The notes: generated from the sequence alone by a model not told the origin. Positions 17,016 to 25,909 are shown, numbered from the stretch's first letter. The stretch is DNA of 64,000 nt from Cupriavidus basilensis (GCF_000832305.1 NZ_CP010537.1:2480001-2544000); one strand, 5' to 3'. A program made the numbers and translations.

Positions 17016-17773
17016 TGCCGCGTCAGCACGGCTTGCAGGAAACCGCGCGTGCGCTCCTGCGTGGGCGCGGTGAAGATGACGGACGGCGGACCGGCTTCGA
17101 TAATGCCGCCGCCGTCCATCACCACCACGACATCGGCAACCTCGCGGGCAAAGCCCATCTCGTGCGTGACCACGACCATCGTCATGCCTTCGGCGGCCAA
17201 CACCTTCATCACTTGCAGGACCTCGCCCACCAGCTCAGGATCGAGCGCAGAGGTAGGCTCGTCGAACAGCATCACACGCGGCGCCATGGCGAGCGCGCGC
17301 GCAATGGCCACACGCTGTTTCTGTCCACCCGAGAGGCTGGCCGGCATGGCGTGCGCCTTGTGTGCCAGGCCCACTTTCTCCAGCAGCGCCATCGCCTTGC
17401 GCTCGGCGTCGTCGCGCGAGGCGCCGCGCAGCATGCGGGGACCAAGCGTGACGTTGTGCAGCACGGACAGGTGGGGGAACAGGTTGAAGGACTGGAACAC
17501 CATCCCGACTTCCGTGCGCAAGCGGTTTAGTTCCGGGTCGGCGATCAGCAGCCCCTGATCGAGCAGCTTGGTGCCACAGATCTCGATGGTGCCGCTCTCC
17601 GCCTGCTCCAGGCCGTTGCAGCAACGCAGGAACGTGCTCTTGCCCGAGCCGCTGGGCCCGATCACCACCACCACTTGCGATGGCTCCACATCGAAATCGA
17701 TGCCCTTCAGTACCGTATGGTCGCCGAAGGATTTGCCCAGATTGCGGATCCGGATGATTGCGGAATCGCTCAT
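17012..17773 (-). CDS. Polar amino acid ABC transporter, ATP-binding protein
   Basis: A 253-residue ATPase with Walker [10 protein letters not shown], signature [15 protein letters not shown], Walker [15 protein letters not shown] and the switch His in VVTHEMGFA. It belongs to the GlnQ/HisP group that energises import of polar amino acids. Overlaps of 4 bp with both the permease gene (17770) and hutG (17015) indicate one translationally coupled operon. The substrate is probably histidine or a related metabolite, inferred from hutG. Confidence 0.9.
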   Translation of the reverse strand: MSDSAIIRIRNLGKSFGDHTVLKGIDFDVEPSQVVVVIGPSGSGKSTFLRCCNGLEQAESGTIEICGTKLLDQGLLIADPELNRLRTEVGMVFQSFNLFPHLSVLHNVTLGPRMLRGASRDDAERKAMALLEKVGLAHKAHAMPASLSGGQKQRVAIARALAMAPRVMLFDEPTSALDPELVGEVLQVMKVLAAEGMTMVVVTHEMGFAREVADVVVVMDGGGIIEAGPPSVIFTAPTQERTRGFLQAVLTRQ

Positions 17774-18438
17774 TGCACCATGCCTCCCATACGCAGCCGT
17801 TGCTCCATGTGCCGCAGGAACAATCCAGCGGCGCTGGTCAGCAGCAGATAGACCAACGCGATTGCCAGGTACACCTCCAACGAGCGGTAGGACACACTGA
17901 TGATCTTCTGCCCCTCGTGCATCACGTCGTGAATGGTCAGCAGCGATACCAGTGCAGAGTTCTTGATCAATGCGATGAACTCATTGCCCAGCGGCGGAAT
18001 CATGCGCACGATCGCTTGCGGAAGGATCACCGCGCGCATCGCCTGGCCTGACGACATGCCGATGGAACGCGCAGCTTCCATCTGGCCCTTGTCGACAGAC
18101 TGGATCGCGCCCCGCACGATCTCGGAGACATAGGCGCCGGAATAGATGCCCAGGCCGATCACGCCGCAAACGAATGCCGGTAGCAGGATGTCAAACTGCG
18201 GCAGCCCGAAGAACAGCAAAAACAGTTGCACCAGCAAAGGCGTGCCACGGATCGCGGTCACGTAGGCGGTACAGAGGCCATACACGACGCGGCGCCGCGG
18301 ATCGAGCCGGCCGATGCCAACCAGCAAACCCATCACGCACCCGAGCACCAGCGCGCAGGCTGTCACCTCGACCGTGACCCCGGCGCCGCGCACCAGGTCG
18401 GGCCAGCCGGCCCAGACCGGCGAGAAGTCCAGCTCCAT
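17770..18438 (-). CDS. Polar amino acid ABC transporter, permease
   Basis: A 222-residue inner-membrane protein of the HisMQ/GlnP type with about five membrane segments. Its cytoplasmic EAA loop, where the ATPase docks, reads [21 protein letters not shown] single permease suggests a homodimeric translocator. It lies 14 bp downstream of the binding-protein gene and overlaps the ATPase gene by 4 bp. Confidence 0.9.
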   Translation of the reverse strand: MELDFSPVWAGWPDLVRGAGVTVEVTACALVLGCVMGLLVGIGRLDPRRRVVYGLCTAYVTAIRGTPLLVQLFLLFFGLPQFDILLPAFVCGVIGLGIYSGAYVSEIVRGAIQSVDKGQMEAARSIGMSSGQAMRAVILPQAIVRMIPPLGNEFIALIKNSALVSLLTIHDVMHEGQKIISVSYRSLEVYLAIALVYLLLTSAAGLFLRHMEQRLRMGGMVQ

Positions 18439-18452
18439 GATGCCATCCCTCC

Positions 18453-19202
18453 TTACTTATGCGCGGCGCCGAACCACTTCTGGACCAGCTGCGCATAGGT
18501 GCCATCGGCCTTGAGCTTGGTCAGCGCGGCATTCACCGCGCGTGTCAGCTCCGGCGTATCCTTGCGCACCGCCATGCCGTACTCCTCGGTGGTCAGGGCC
18601 TTCTCGACCACGCGCATACCGCCGCGCGCCTTGACATATTGCATTGCCGCGGGCTTGCCGGTCACTGCCGCATCCGCGCGGCCGATCTCGACAAGGTTGA
18701 ACATTTCCTGGTTTTTTTCGACTTCCACGCGCTGGACCTGCGGATAGTTCTCGCGCAGGAAATTGACTGACTTGGTGCCGACCTGCACGCTTACCTTCTT
18801 GCCATTGAGATCCGCCGGCGTATTGATGGCGGTATTGCCGGATTTAACCAGCGCGACCAGGCCGCCGGTGTAGTAGGGATCGGTGAAATCCACCACCTTG
18901 CGGCGCTCCTCGGTGATGTAGATGCCGGACACCGCCATGTCGAAGCGGCGCGAGATCAGGCCGGGGATCAGCCCCTTGAAATCGATGTCGGTCCATTCGA
19001 CGCGCTTGCCCATCGTCTTGGCGAGCGCTTCGACCAACTCGACATCGAAGCCCGTGCGCTTGCCGTTCTCGACGAATTCCATTGGCGGGAAGGTGGCATC
19101 CGTGGCCACCCGCAGGACTGCGTTGTCCTGGGCTCGCGCCAGGCCGGCAGCGAGGCTGAGGCCCATCAGGCCGATAAGCAGGCATTTGCGTCGAAGATTC
19201 AT
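18453..19202 (-). CDS. Polar amino acid ABC transporter, periplasmic substrate-binding protein
   Basis: A 249-residue family 3 solute-binding protein. The signal peptide MNLRRKCLLIGLMGLSLAAG ends LARAQD, followed by the family signature RVATDATFPPMEF and GFDVELVEALAKTMG. Start at ATG 19202, with AGGAG seven bases upstream, rather than the adjacent TTG. It is the first gene of the operon ending in hutG and delivers an amino acid to the permease. Confidence 0.9.
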   Translation of the reverse strand: MNLRRKCLLIGLMGLSLAAGLARAQDNAVLRVATDATFPPMEFVENGKRTGFDVELVEALAKTMGKRVEWTDIDFKGLIPGLISRRFDMAVSGIYITEERRKVVDFTDPYYTGGLVALVKSGNTAINTPADLNGKKVSVQVGTKSVNFLRENYPQVQRVEVEKNQEMFNLVEIGRADAAVTGKPAAMQYVKARGGMRVVEKALTTEEYGMAVRKDTPELTRAVNAALTKLKADGTYAQLVQKWFGAAHK

Positions 19203-19278
19203 CAATCGCTCCTCTCGTAGGTATTGGATCTGGTACTGGTTATTGCGTATCCGGTACTGGGTGCCAGGGTGCCGGGTA

Positions 19279-20046
19279 CTAGAAGGACTGGAGCCCAGCC
19301 GAGACTCTTCCTGCGGCCGACCTCGTCATCTCGATCAGGAGCGGCTCGCGCCCCTGCGTGCGGGTGGCCGGTGCCATCAGCGTGATCGAGCCGACCGCCG
19401 CCGTCTTCTCGCGCCGGCGAAACACCGGCACGCTGACGCCCCATACGCCGGCATCCACCTCGCCCTGGCTGACTGCATAGCCAGCCCGCTCGATGCCAGC
19501 AAGTTCGTCCAGCAATTGTTCTGCCTGCATGGCGTCCATATCGGGCAGGCCAAGCACGATGCGCCGGCGTGCGTCCTCGTGCATGAACGCAAGCAGGGAC
19601 TTTGCCGACGCCCCCGCCCGCAATGGCACGCCGCGCCCCTTTTCAAACGAGCAACGCAGCGACTGCCGGCTCTCAATCATTTCCAGGCAAACCGCCTGGT
19701 CCTTGACCGCCACCACCAACCCTACGCTCTCGCCGGATTGCTGTACCAGCCATTGCATTTCCGGCTGCGCTTCGCGCGCGAGGTGCGAGGCCATGTCAAA
19801 ACCAAGCGCCAGCTGCAGGCTGATCGGACCGGGCGCATACCGTCCATCCGACTCCAGCACGAAGCCCCATTTCTTGAGCAGCACCAATTGGCGATACAGG
19901 GTGCTCTTGGGCAAGCCGGTGGCAGCGCCCAGTTCGCGCACGGTCATCGGCTTGCCCTGCTGGGCCAAGGCGGCGAGCACAAACAGCACGCGATCCGCGC
20001 CAGCGGCGGGGTAGTTGGTTTCGGGGGCGTCGGCTTCGATCTGCAT
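19279..20046 (-). CDS. IclR-family transcriptional regulator
   Basis: A 255-residue regulator from ATG 20046 (MQIEADAPETNYPAAGADRV). The N-terminal winged helix-turn-helix reads TVRELGAATGLPKSTLYRQL, followed by the IclR effector domain (CSFEKGRGVPLRAGASAKSL). It lies 76 bp upstream of the ABC/hutG operon on the same strand and is its probable regulator. An upstream longer start would add residues with no family resemblance. Confidence 0.85.
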   Translation of the reverse strand: MQIEADAPETNYPAAGADRVLFVLAALAQQGKPMTVRELGAATGLPKSTLYRQLVLLKKWGFVLESDGRYAPGPISLQLALGFDMASHLAREAQPEMQWLVQQSGESVGLVVAVKDQAVCLEMIESRQSLRCSFEKGRGVPLRAGASAKSLLAFMHEDARRRIVLGLPDMDAMQAEQLLDELAGIERAGYAVSQGEVDAGVWGVSVPVFRRREKTAAVGSITLMAPATRTQGREPLLIEMTRSAAGRVSAGLQSF

Positions 20047-20090
20047 GGGACGAGAGCATGCGCGTGTTTTCCCAAATATCAAAACCTCGA

Positions 20091-20107
20091 TTCCCAATAC
20101 TCGGGAA
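20091..20107. promoter_or_regulatory. Inverted repeat upstream of the IclR gene
   Basis: TTCCC-AATACTC-GGGAA forms a 5 bp dyad 45 bp upstream of the iclR-type gene, with a TTTTCCC half-site nearby at about 20067. Such dyads are typical of IclR-family autoregulation. The remainder of 20047-20339 shows no gene. Confidence 0.4.
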
Positions 20108-20339
20108 AACGGGACTGGGATTTACCCTAGCATCGAAATGGACTTCCGCTTGCGTCATCACCGGGGTTCTCCCGGATCCACTTCCCATGCCATGTACACA
20201 TCAAGCGCCAATCGCTGCGAAGAACGACTACCTGCGCGACATGGATGCATGTGTCCCGGGCAGGCTTTGCGCCTGCCGAGTCCGGGGAATCCATATAGGA
20301 GAAGCCTCGCACCGTGCCGGCCCACGTGCCGGCCGCGGG

Positions 20340-21056
20340 TCAACTCAACCCATCCAGCACCACATGCTGCCCATGGATCGCCTGCGCCGCGTCAGAGGCC
20401 AGGAAGGCAATGGCGCGCGCCGCCGACGCGGTCGAGACCCAATCGGTGGGATCGGCAGCGGGCATGGCCTGGCGGTTGGCATGGGTGTCGAGCGTGCCCG
20501 GCGCGACACTGTTGACGTTGACGCCGGCGCGGCGCACCTCCTGCGACAAGCTCTCCACCAGACGCTGCAACGCGCTCTTTGACGCGCAGTAGGCACCCAT
20601 CGCGGCGGCCCCGCTGGCGGCGCCGCGCGCGGTCACAGCCACGACCTTGCCGGCGCCCTGCGCAAGCATGGCGGGCAACAGATGCTGCGTGACGGCCACC
20701 AGCGACCAGGCGTTCAGATCCATCATCCGCATCCAGGATTCGCGGCTGAGCGCATGCACGGGCTCGCCCATCTCGAAGCCGCCGGCCACGTGCACCAGCA
20801 CATCCACGCCACCGAACGCGTCGAGGATACTGCGTGCCGCCATGGCCATGCTCTGCGTCGAGGTCACGTCCGCCGCCAGCAACAGGTGCCAGTCCGCAGC
20901 CTCGGGCACCGGCGCATGCGCGCGCAGCACTGCCACGTCGCGGTCGATCAGGGCCAGCCGCGCCCCCTCGTCCGCGAACGCCTGGGTAACGGCGCGGCCA
21001 AGCGCGCCACCGGCGCCAGTAATCACGATGCGGCGGGGGGATGCTGACGGTGCCAT
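20340..21056 (-). CDS. SDR family oxidoreductase
   Basis: A 238-residue SDR from ATG 21056 (MAPSASPRRIVITGAGGALG), chosen for the AGGAGAA just upstream; the longer frame adds a basic, unlikely N-terminus. Motifs are TGAGGALG, HVAGG in place of NNAG, active-site Tyr and Lys in AYCASK, and a short C-terminus HGQHVVLDG. Single gene, transcribed away from the TonB receptor. Substrate unknown. Confidence 0.75.
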   Translation of the reverse strand: MAPSASPRRIVITGAGGALGRAVTQAFADEGARLALIDRDVAVLRAHAPVPEAADWHLLLAADVTSTQSMAMAARSILDAFGGVDVLVHVAGGFEMGEPVHALSRESWMRMMDLNAWSLVAVTQHLLPAMLAQGAGKVVAVTARGAASGAAAMGAYCASKSALQRLVESLSQEVRRAGVNVNSVAPGTLDTHANRQAMPAADPTDWVSTASAARAIAFLASDAAQAIHGQHVVLDGLS

Positions 21057-21214
21057 GGTGTTCTCCTGTTCGGGTTTCTGTCTCCTAGTCACCATAGCCT
21101 GCCGCGCTTGAGGTGCAAAGCGCGTTGGAGGGCGAGGCGCAAGACCGGCGCATGCATTCGGCCTCGCCGTGGCCGGCAAAGCACGTATCGATTTCATTGC
21201 AAAATCTTACAAAC

Positions 21215-21233
21215 GCTAATCATTATCATTTAC
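21215..21233. promoter_or_regulatory. Fur box
   Basis: GCTAATCATTATCATTTAC lies 31 bp upstream of the TonB-receptor start and matches most positions of the Fur consensus GATAATGATAATCATTATC, especially the AATCATTATC half. It predicts iron repression of the receptor gene. Confidence 0.75.
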
Positions 21234-21264
21234 AATCCGGCGCTTTCCGCACTCTCGCAGCGCC

Positions 21265-23364
21265 ATGCTCACTCGCCAACTGATTGCCCCGGCCGCCCTG
21301 GGCTGCCTGTTCTCCCCCGTCATGGCCCTGGCCGCCCCGGACGCCGAGACCACCTTGCCGTCCGTCACGGTCAGCGCCGCCGAAGACCCCCGCGCCGACA
21401 CCGGCTTTGCCACGCGCCGGGCAGCTGGCGTGACCAAGTCCGGCGCGTCCGCGGCGGACAGCGCACAGTCCATCACCGTGATCACGCGCGACCTGATGGA
21501 CAGCCAGCAAGCCCAAACCCTGGGTGACGCACTGGCCAATTCCGCAGGCGTGGTCACCAATGTCTACGGCCGGCGCGGCTGGGACGACTTCATCATCCGC
21601 GGCCAGCGCGCATCGGAATCCGTCTTTGTGGATGGCCTGCTGGTCGAGAGCAACAACCGCGTGGCGCAGGAGCTGTTCGGCGCCGAGCGCGTGGAAGTGC
21701 TCAAAGGCCCGGCCTCGGTATTGTTCGGCAAGGTGCAGCCCGGTGGCATGGTCAATATCGTCAGCAAGCGCCCCAGGCCCGAACGGTTTGGCGAACTGGG
21801 GCTGACGGTAGGCAACTACGGCTTGCGGCAGGTCACGGCGGACGTGGGCACGCCGCTGTCGGAAAACGGCAAGGCCGCGCTGCGCGTGAACGCTCTGGCG
21901 ATGAACAGCGACGACGCGACCGACTACGTCTATTACCGCAACCGCTATATCGCGCCGTCGCTGTCGCTGGACCTCGGCGCGCGCACCGACCTGACCCTGC
22001 TGGCGAGCCACAACGCGCGGCAATATGTGCGCCAGCAAGGCCTGCCCGTGAATGGCACGCTCACCGCCAACCGCAACGGCACCCTGCCCAACAGCCGCTT
22101 TACCGGCGAGCCGGGCCTGGCGCCATACGACGGCGAGCAGAACCGGCTGGGCTATGCGCTGACCCATCGCTTCGATTCCGGCTGGACGCTGAACCAGAAT
22201 TTCCGCTGGCAAACGCTGTCGCTGGCCGGCACGCTGATCGCGGGCGGCACCATGGCAGTCAACAGCCAGTTGCTCAACCGCAGCGGCACGCAGCAGGACT
22301 TTTCCGGCACCACCGTCGGCGTGGACACCAACCTGCAGCGGCGCTTCGAGATTGCCGGGCAGCAGCATGAGATCACGCTCGGCGTGGACTACAACCGCAG
22401 CAACGAGAGCCGCCTGCAGCGCACCTGCCGCGTCGCGGCGCTGAACGTCTACAACCCGGTCTATGGCGCGGCCGTGAACTGCCCCAGCGCCTACAGCCTG
22501 AACCAGGAAGACAATGTCAGCACGCTGGGCTTCTACGCGCGCGACCAGGTGCGGCTTGCCGAGCGCTGGCTGCTCACCGCCGGCCTGCGCCACGACACCG
22601 CCCGCACCAGCACCACGGACCGCCTGGCCGCCACGCGCCTGGACGACACCGCGCGGGCCGTCACCGGCAGCGCCGGGCTGATGTTCGACCTGACCAGCTG
22701 GGCACGTCCCTATGTCAGCTACGCAACCTCGTTCCTGCCCAATAGCGGCACCGACGTCAACGGCAGCACCTTCAAGCCCGAGACGGGACGCCAGGCAGAG
22801 GTGGGCATCAAGTTCGATCTGCCCAACAAGAGCGGCCTGCTGACACTGTCGGCCTTCGACCTGACCCGGCGCAACGTGCTGAGCTCGGACCCGGTCAATA
22901 CCGGCTTCAGCATTGCCACGGGCGCGCAGCGCACGCGCGGGCTGGAGGCAGAGCTGACGGCGGATCTTGGCGGCGGCTGGAGCCTGGCCGGCGCCTATGC
23001 CTACATCGCCAGCGAGGTCACGGAAGACACCGTTGCCGCCAATGTGGGCAAGCCGCTCAACAACGTGTCCCGGCACAGCGTCTCGCTTTGGGGCACCAAG
23101 CATTTCCGCGGGCCGCTGGCAGGCTGGTATGCCGGTGCCGGCATGCGCGCGCAGAGCGCCAAGGGCGGCTACACCTTCAACTACACCGTGCCCGGCTACG
23201 CGGTGGCAGACCTTGGCGTGGGCTATGTGGCATCGCACTGGAAGGCCGCGCTCAACGTCAAGAACGTGTTCGACAAGGCGTACTACGCCGGCGGCCTGAG
23301 CAACAACATCGTGCCGGTGGGCAATCCCCGTACGGTCATGCTCAACGTGGCGCTCAGCTACTAA
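21265..23364 (+). CDS. TonB-dependent siderophore receptor
   Basis: A 699-residue outer-membrane receptor. The signal peptide ends VMALAAPD, a TonB-box-like PSVTVSA follows, then a plug domain (SITVITRDLMDSQQAQTLGD, VEVLKGPASVLFGKVQPGGM) and a 22-strand-type barrel ending in a terminal aromatic (NPRTVMLNVALSY). No STN signalling domain is present, so it is not a FecA-type transducer. The Fur box upstream indicates ferric-siderophore uptake. No siderophore synthesis genes are adjacent, so the ligand may be a xenosiderophore. Confidence 0.9.
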   Translation: MLTRQLIAPAALGCLFSPVMALAAPDAETTLPSVTVSAAEDPRADTGFATRRAAGVTKSGASAADSAQSITVITRDLMDSQQAQTLGDALANSAGVVTNVYGRRGWDDFIIRGQRASESVFVDGLLVESNNRVAQELFGAERVEVLKGPASVLFGKVQPGGMVNIVSKRPRPERFGELGLTVGNYGLRQVTADVGTPLSENGKAALRVNALAMNSDDATDYVYYRNRYIAPSLSLDLGARTDLTLLASHNARQYVRQQGLPVNGTLTANRNGTLPNSRFTGEPGLAPYDGEQNRLGYALTHRFDSGWTLNQNFRWQTLSLAGTLIAGGTMAVNSQLLNRSGTQQDFSGTTVGVDTNLQRRFEIAGQQHEITLGVDYNRSNESRLQRTCRVAALNVYNPVYGAAVNCPSAYSLNQEDNVSTLGFYARDQVRLAERWLLTAGLRHDTARTSTTDRLAATRLDDTARAVTGSAGLMFDLTSWARPYVSYATSFLPNSGTDVNGSTFKPETGRQAEVGIKFDLPNKSGLLTLSAFDLTRRNVLSSDPVNTGFSIATGAQRTRGLEAELTADLGGGWSLAGAYAYIASEVTEDTVAANVGKPLNNVSRHSVSLWGTKHFRGPLAGWYAGAGMRAQSAKGGYTFNYTVPGYAVADLGVGYVASHWKAALNVKNVFDKAYYAGGLSNNIVPVGNPRTVMLNVALSY

Positions 23365-23456
23365 GCTACGCTGTGCGCTTGCAGCACATCGCAGCCTAGC
23401 CAGCCGGGCCAGGATCGTTCAAGATTCGGGCTCGCAGAATCGCCTGAGAGTCGCAA

Positions 23457-24341
23457 TTGCCGCTGAATCGCCTGAATCAAAGTGCCACCCTGATCGCCGT
23501 GCTGGCCTTGATCGGATCGATGGCTTCGCTCTGCGTCGGTACGTCGTTTGCCAAGAGCCTGTTTGCCGAAGTTGGCGCCCAGGGCACCACGGCGCTGCGG
23601 GTGAGCTTCTCGGCGTTGATCCTGCTGTGCGTGTGGCGGCCCTGGCGGATGCCGCTCAGCCTGGCCAACGCCCGCGTGATCGCGCTATACGGCGCGGCGC
23701 TGGGTGCCACCAACCTGCTGTTCTACATGTCGCTGCGCACCGTCCCGCTCGGGCTGGCGATTGCCATCGAGTTCACCGGGCCGCTGGCGCTCGCCGTGTC
23801 GTCGTCGCGGCGGGCCATCGACTTTCTCTGGATTGCCTTTGCGGTGGCAGGCTTGCTGTTGCTGTTGCCGCTCGGGGAGAACGTTGCCACGCTCGATCCC
23901 GTGGGCATCGGCTACGCGCTGGCGGCCGGCGTGGGCTGGGCGCTGTACATCATCTTCGGGCAGATGGCAGGCAACGCGCACGGCGGGCAAGCCACCTCGC
24001 TCGGACTGACCATGGCATCGCTGGTCGTGCTGCCCTTCGGACTGGCGCATGCCGGCGCGGCCATGTTCAGCCCGTCGCTGCTGGTGGCAGGGCTGGCGGT
24101 TGGCCTGCTCTCCAGCGCCATCCCCTATTCGCTGGAAATGGTGGCGCTCAAGCGGCTGCCGCGCCGCACCTTCGGCATCCTGCTCAGCATGGAACCCGCC
24201 ATGGGCGCCCTGGCAGGCCTCGCCTTCCTGCACGAGACGCTGAATACGCAGCAATGGCTGGCGATTGCCAGCATCATCACGGCGTCAGTGGGATGCACCG
24301 TGACAGCCGGATCGCGCAGGCGCGCAAGCGCGGAGGCCTAG
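23457..24341 (+). CDS. EamA-family DMT transporter (RhtA-like exporter)
   Basis: A 294-residue inner-membrane protein with about ten membrane segments and two EamA repeats. The motif LAIAIEFTGPLAL and the C-terminal LPRRTFGILLSMEPAMGALA are typical of RhtA-type amino-acid exporters. The start is TTG 23457; ATG 23520 is possible but would remove most of TM1. Its end overlaps the convergent acetyltransferase gene by 4 bp. Confidence 0.8.
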   Translation: MPLNRLNQSATLIAVLALIGSMASLCVGTSFAKSLFAEVGAQGTTALRVSFSALILLCVWRPWRMPLSLANARVIALYGAALGATNLLFYMSLRTVPLGLAIAIEFTGPLALAVSSSRRAIDFLWIAFAVAGLLLLLPLGENVATLDPVGIGYALAAGVGWALYIIFGQMAGNAHGGQATSLGLTMASLVVLPFGLAHAGAAMFSPSLLVAGLAVGLLSSAIPYSLEMVALKRLPRRTFGILLSMEPAMGALAGLAFLHETLNTQQWLAIASIITASVGCTVTAGSRRRASAEA

Positions 24342-24973
24342 GGCGCCGGGACCCGGGCGGCGCCCTGCAACGCGCCGTTGCCGGCCAGCTCGCCCAGCAC
24401 CAGTTTCACCTCATACAGCAGGCTGTCTTCCGGGTTGCGCCGGGTGGAGAAACCGAACTCCCGCATCAGCGCCAGCATGCGGCGGTTCTCGCTCAGCACG
24501 TCCCCGCGCAGCAGATGCAGGCCGGCGACCAGCGCCGCGTCGCGCAAGCGCTGTATCAGCCGGCGGCCGATACCCTTGCCTTGCCAGTCGTCGGCCACCG
24601 CCACGGCGAACTCGCCAACGTCGCCGTCTTCGCCACGCGTCACCACGTAGTTGCCGTTGGCGACAATCATCGGCAGCCCCTCCACTTGCGCCGTGACCAC
24701 CAGCGCCAGGCCGGCGTTGCTCTCGATAAACAGGTCGATTACCTCGTCGGACACGCGTCCGCCGGTCAGGAAGCGGTAATAACGGCTTTCGTGCGACAGG
24801 GCCTGGACGAAGGCCCGCTCTCTATCGGCATCCGCGGCACGAACGGCGCGCACGACCACGCGCTCGCCACCGCTCAACTTCCAGGTCTCGGCGCATTCCG
24901 GACAGCCAGCATGCCAGCCGCCGCCGGTCAGGGGGGATTGGCCGGCAAGGCTGGGGGGATTCGAGGGCTGCAT
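24338..24973 (-). CDS. GNAT-family N-acetyltransferase
   Basis: A 211-residue protein with a GNAT domain from about residue 35. The acetyl-CoA motif A reads AVADDWQGKGIGRRLIQRL, preceded by GEFAVAV. Residues 24-27 hold a Cys pair (CPEC) of unclear role. It is divergent from an HxlR regulator with an inverted repeat between them, so expression is probably controlled by that protein. Similar domains occur fused to acyl-CoA synthetases or standing alone as protein or small-molecule acetyltransferases. Confidence 0.75.
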   Translation of the reverse strand: MQPSNPPSLAGQSPLTGGGWHAGCPECAETWKLSGGERVVVRAVRAADADRERAFVQALSHESRYYRFLTGGRVSDEVIDLFIESNAGLALVVTAQVEGLPMIVANGNYVVTRGEDGDVGEFAVAVADDWQGKGIGRRLIQRLRDAALVAGLHLLRGDVLSENRRMLALMREFGFSTRRNPEDSLLYEVKLVLGELAGNGALQGAARVPAP

Positions 24974-24982
24974 TTCCGGCTC

Positions 24983-25026
24983 CTGACTTCATATTTAGTA
25001 GTCAGAAGTATAGGCAATACCCTGAC
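24983..25026. promoter_or_regulatory. CTGAC repeats between acetyltransferase and HxlR genes
   Basis: CTGAC (24983-24987) and GTCAG (25001-25005) form an inverted repeat across an AT-rich spacer, and CTGACTTTTGC (25022 on) repeats the half-site. This lies in the divergent region of a regulator gene and is a candidate operator for it. Confidence 0.45.
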
Positions 25027-25061
25027 TTTTGCAAATGAAGTTAGCCTGCTATGCTCATTGC

Positions 25062-25565
25062 ATGGATCTCACCACCCAAGAACTCCGCAACTGCTCGATT
25101 GCCGCGACCCTCTCGCTGGTTGGAGAGAAGTGGACAATTCTTATCTTGCGCGACGTTTTCCACGGTATCAGGCGCTTCGACGATTTTCTGGAGCGCCTGC
25201 AGTGCTCCCCCGCCGTGCTGTCGGCCAGGCTCAAAACGCTGACCGAGGCAGGCATCCTGCGCAAGGTGAGCTATCGGGAGCCGGGCGAGCGGGAACGGTT
25301 CGAGTACCGGCCGACGCGCGCCGCGGTGGAGCTGCTGCCGGTGGTCATCGGGCTGATGCAATGGGGGGATCGCCACCTGGCCGCCAGCGGCCAGGGGCCG
25401 GTGACCTTGCTTACCGCACAGCAGGGGCGCCGCGTGCGCGCGGCGCTGGTGGATGACGCGGATCAGCTGGTGCGGCCCAACGATATCGAGATTTGCCACG
25501 CTAGCCAGCGGCCAGCGCCGGCGGCTGAGGGCGAATTCCCGCACGCGCCTGCCACGCAGGCGTGA
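25062..25565 (+). CDS. HxlR-family transcriptional regulator
   Basis: A 167-residue regulator starting MDLTTQELRNCSIAATLSLV (ATG 25062). Its early Cys and the winged helix (GEKWTILILRDVFHGIRRFD, RLKTLTEAGIL) are typical of HxlR, followed by EYRPTRAAVELLPVVIGLM. Unlike most members it has a 50-residue acidic/Pro tail after the wing. It is divergent from a GNAT gene. It differs clearly from the HxlR protein of the mobile cassette. Confidence 0.85.
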   Translation: MDLTTQELRNCSIAATLSLVGEKWTILILRDVFHGIRRFDDFLERLQCSPAVLSARLKTLTEAGILRKVSYREPGERERFEYRPTRAAVELLPVVIGLMQWGDRHLAASGQGPVTLLTAQQGRRVRAALVDDADQLVRPNDIEICHASQRPAPAAEGEFPHAPATQA

Positions 25566-25650
25566 TCTTGGGCGCGATCCTGGGCGCGATCGGCCGTCAA
25601 TCCTTCGGCCACGGCCTGCACCACCCCGCGCACCGCCCGGCCCATTGCAC

Positions 25651-25667
25651 TGCACCATGACCGTGCC
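25651..25667. promoter_or_regulatory. Possible NtrC-type enhancer site
   Basis: TGCACC-ATGAC-CGTGCC resembles the NtrC dyad TGCACC-N5-GGTGCA with two mismatches in the right half. It lies about 84 bp upstream of the sigma-54 -24 element of narK, a usual enhancer distance. Confidence 0.35.
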
Positions 25668-25750
25668 GCCCCGCCCCACCTCGGCGCATCGCCTCCCGGC
25701 CTGACGCTCCTGCTCGGCGCAAAAAGCCCGCCATCCATCACAAACAGCCC

Positions 25751-25765
25751 TGGCACAACGCTTGC
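25751..25765 (+). promoter_or_regulatory. Sigma-54 promoter of the nitrate operon
   Basis: TGGCACAACGCTTGC has the invariant GG and GC of the -24/-12 elements with exactly 10 bases between them, close to consensus TGGCACG-N4-TTGCA. It predicts a start near 25777, at the base of the first leader hairpin. Sigma-54 use fits nitrogen control through NtrC. Confidence 0.75.
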
Positions 25766-25775
25766 GTAATAAGAC

Positions 25776-25840
25776 GTGAGCGGACCAACGGCGGCCCGCT
25801 CACCTCACACAGGGTGGTAGCGGTCTTCACCGCTGCCACC
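25776..25840 (+). ncRNA. Two-hairpin leader RNA, candidate ANTAR (NasT/NasR-type) target
   Basis: Hairpin 1 (25776-25803) pairs GTGAGCGG with CCGCTCAC and has an inner CC/GG closing the hexaloop AACGGC (25787-25792), with A at position 1 and G at position 4 as in ANTAR targets. Hairpin 2 (25813-25840) is an 11 bp stem (GGTGGTAGCGG/CCGCTGCCACC) closing hexaloop TCTTCA, which lacks those bases. They begin at the predicted transcription start and precede an intrinsic terminator. Nitrate-responsive ANTAR proteins bind such tandem hairpins to relieve termination. Confidence 0.6.
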
Positions 25841-25848
25841 AGGACAAC

Positions 25849-25901
25849 GGCGTCCCCTGATCTGGTCTTCACGACCGGATTGCGGGACGCCATTTGTTTT
25901 T
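25849..25901 (+). terminator. Intrinsic terminator inside the narK leader (attenuator)
   Basis: GGCGTCCC (25849-25856) pairs with GGGACGCC (25884-25891), with an inner GGTC/GACC stem, and is followed at once by ATTTGTTTTT. It sits after the promoter and only 9 bp before the narK start, so it would stop transcription unless antiterminated. Its loop shares GGTCTTCAC with hairpin 2, which could allow alternative pairing. Confidence 0.65.
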
Positions 25902-25909
25902 ATGGAGCC

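Noticed and set aside
21226..23238. Open minus-strand frame of 670 codons
   Set aside because: Antisense of the TonB receptor; no recognisable domain.
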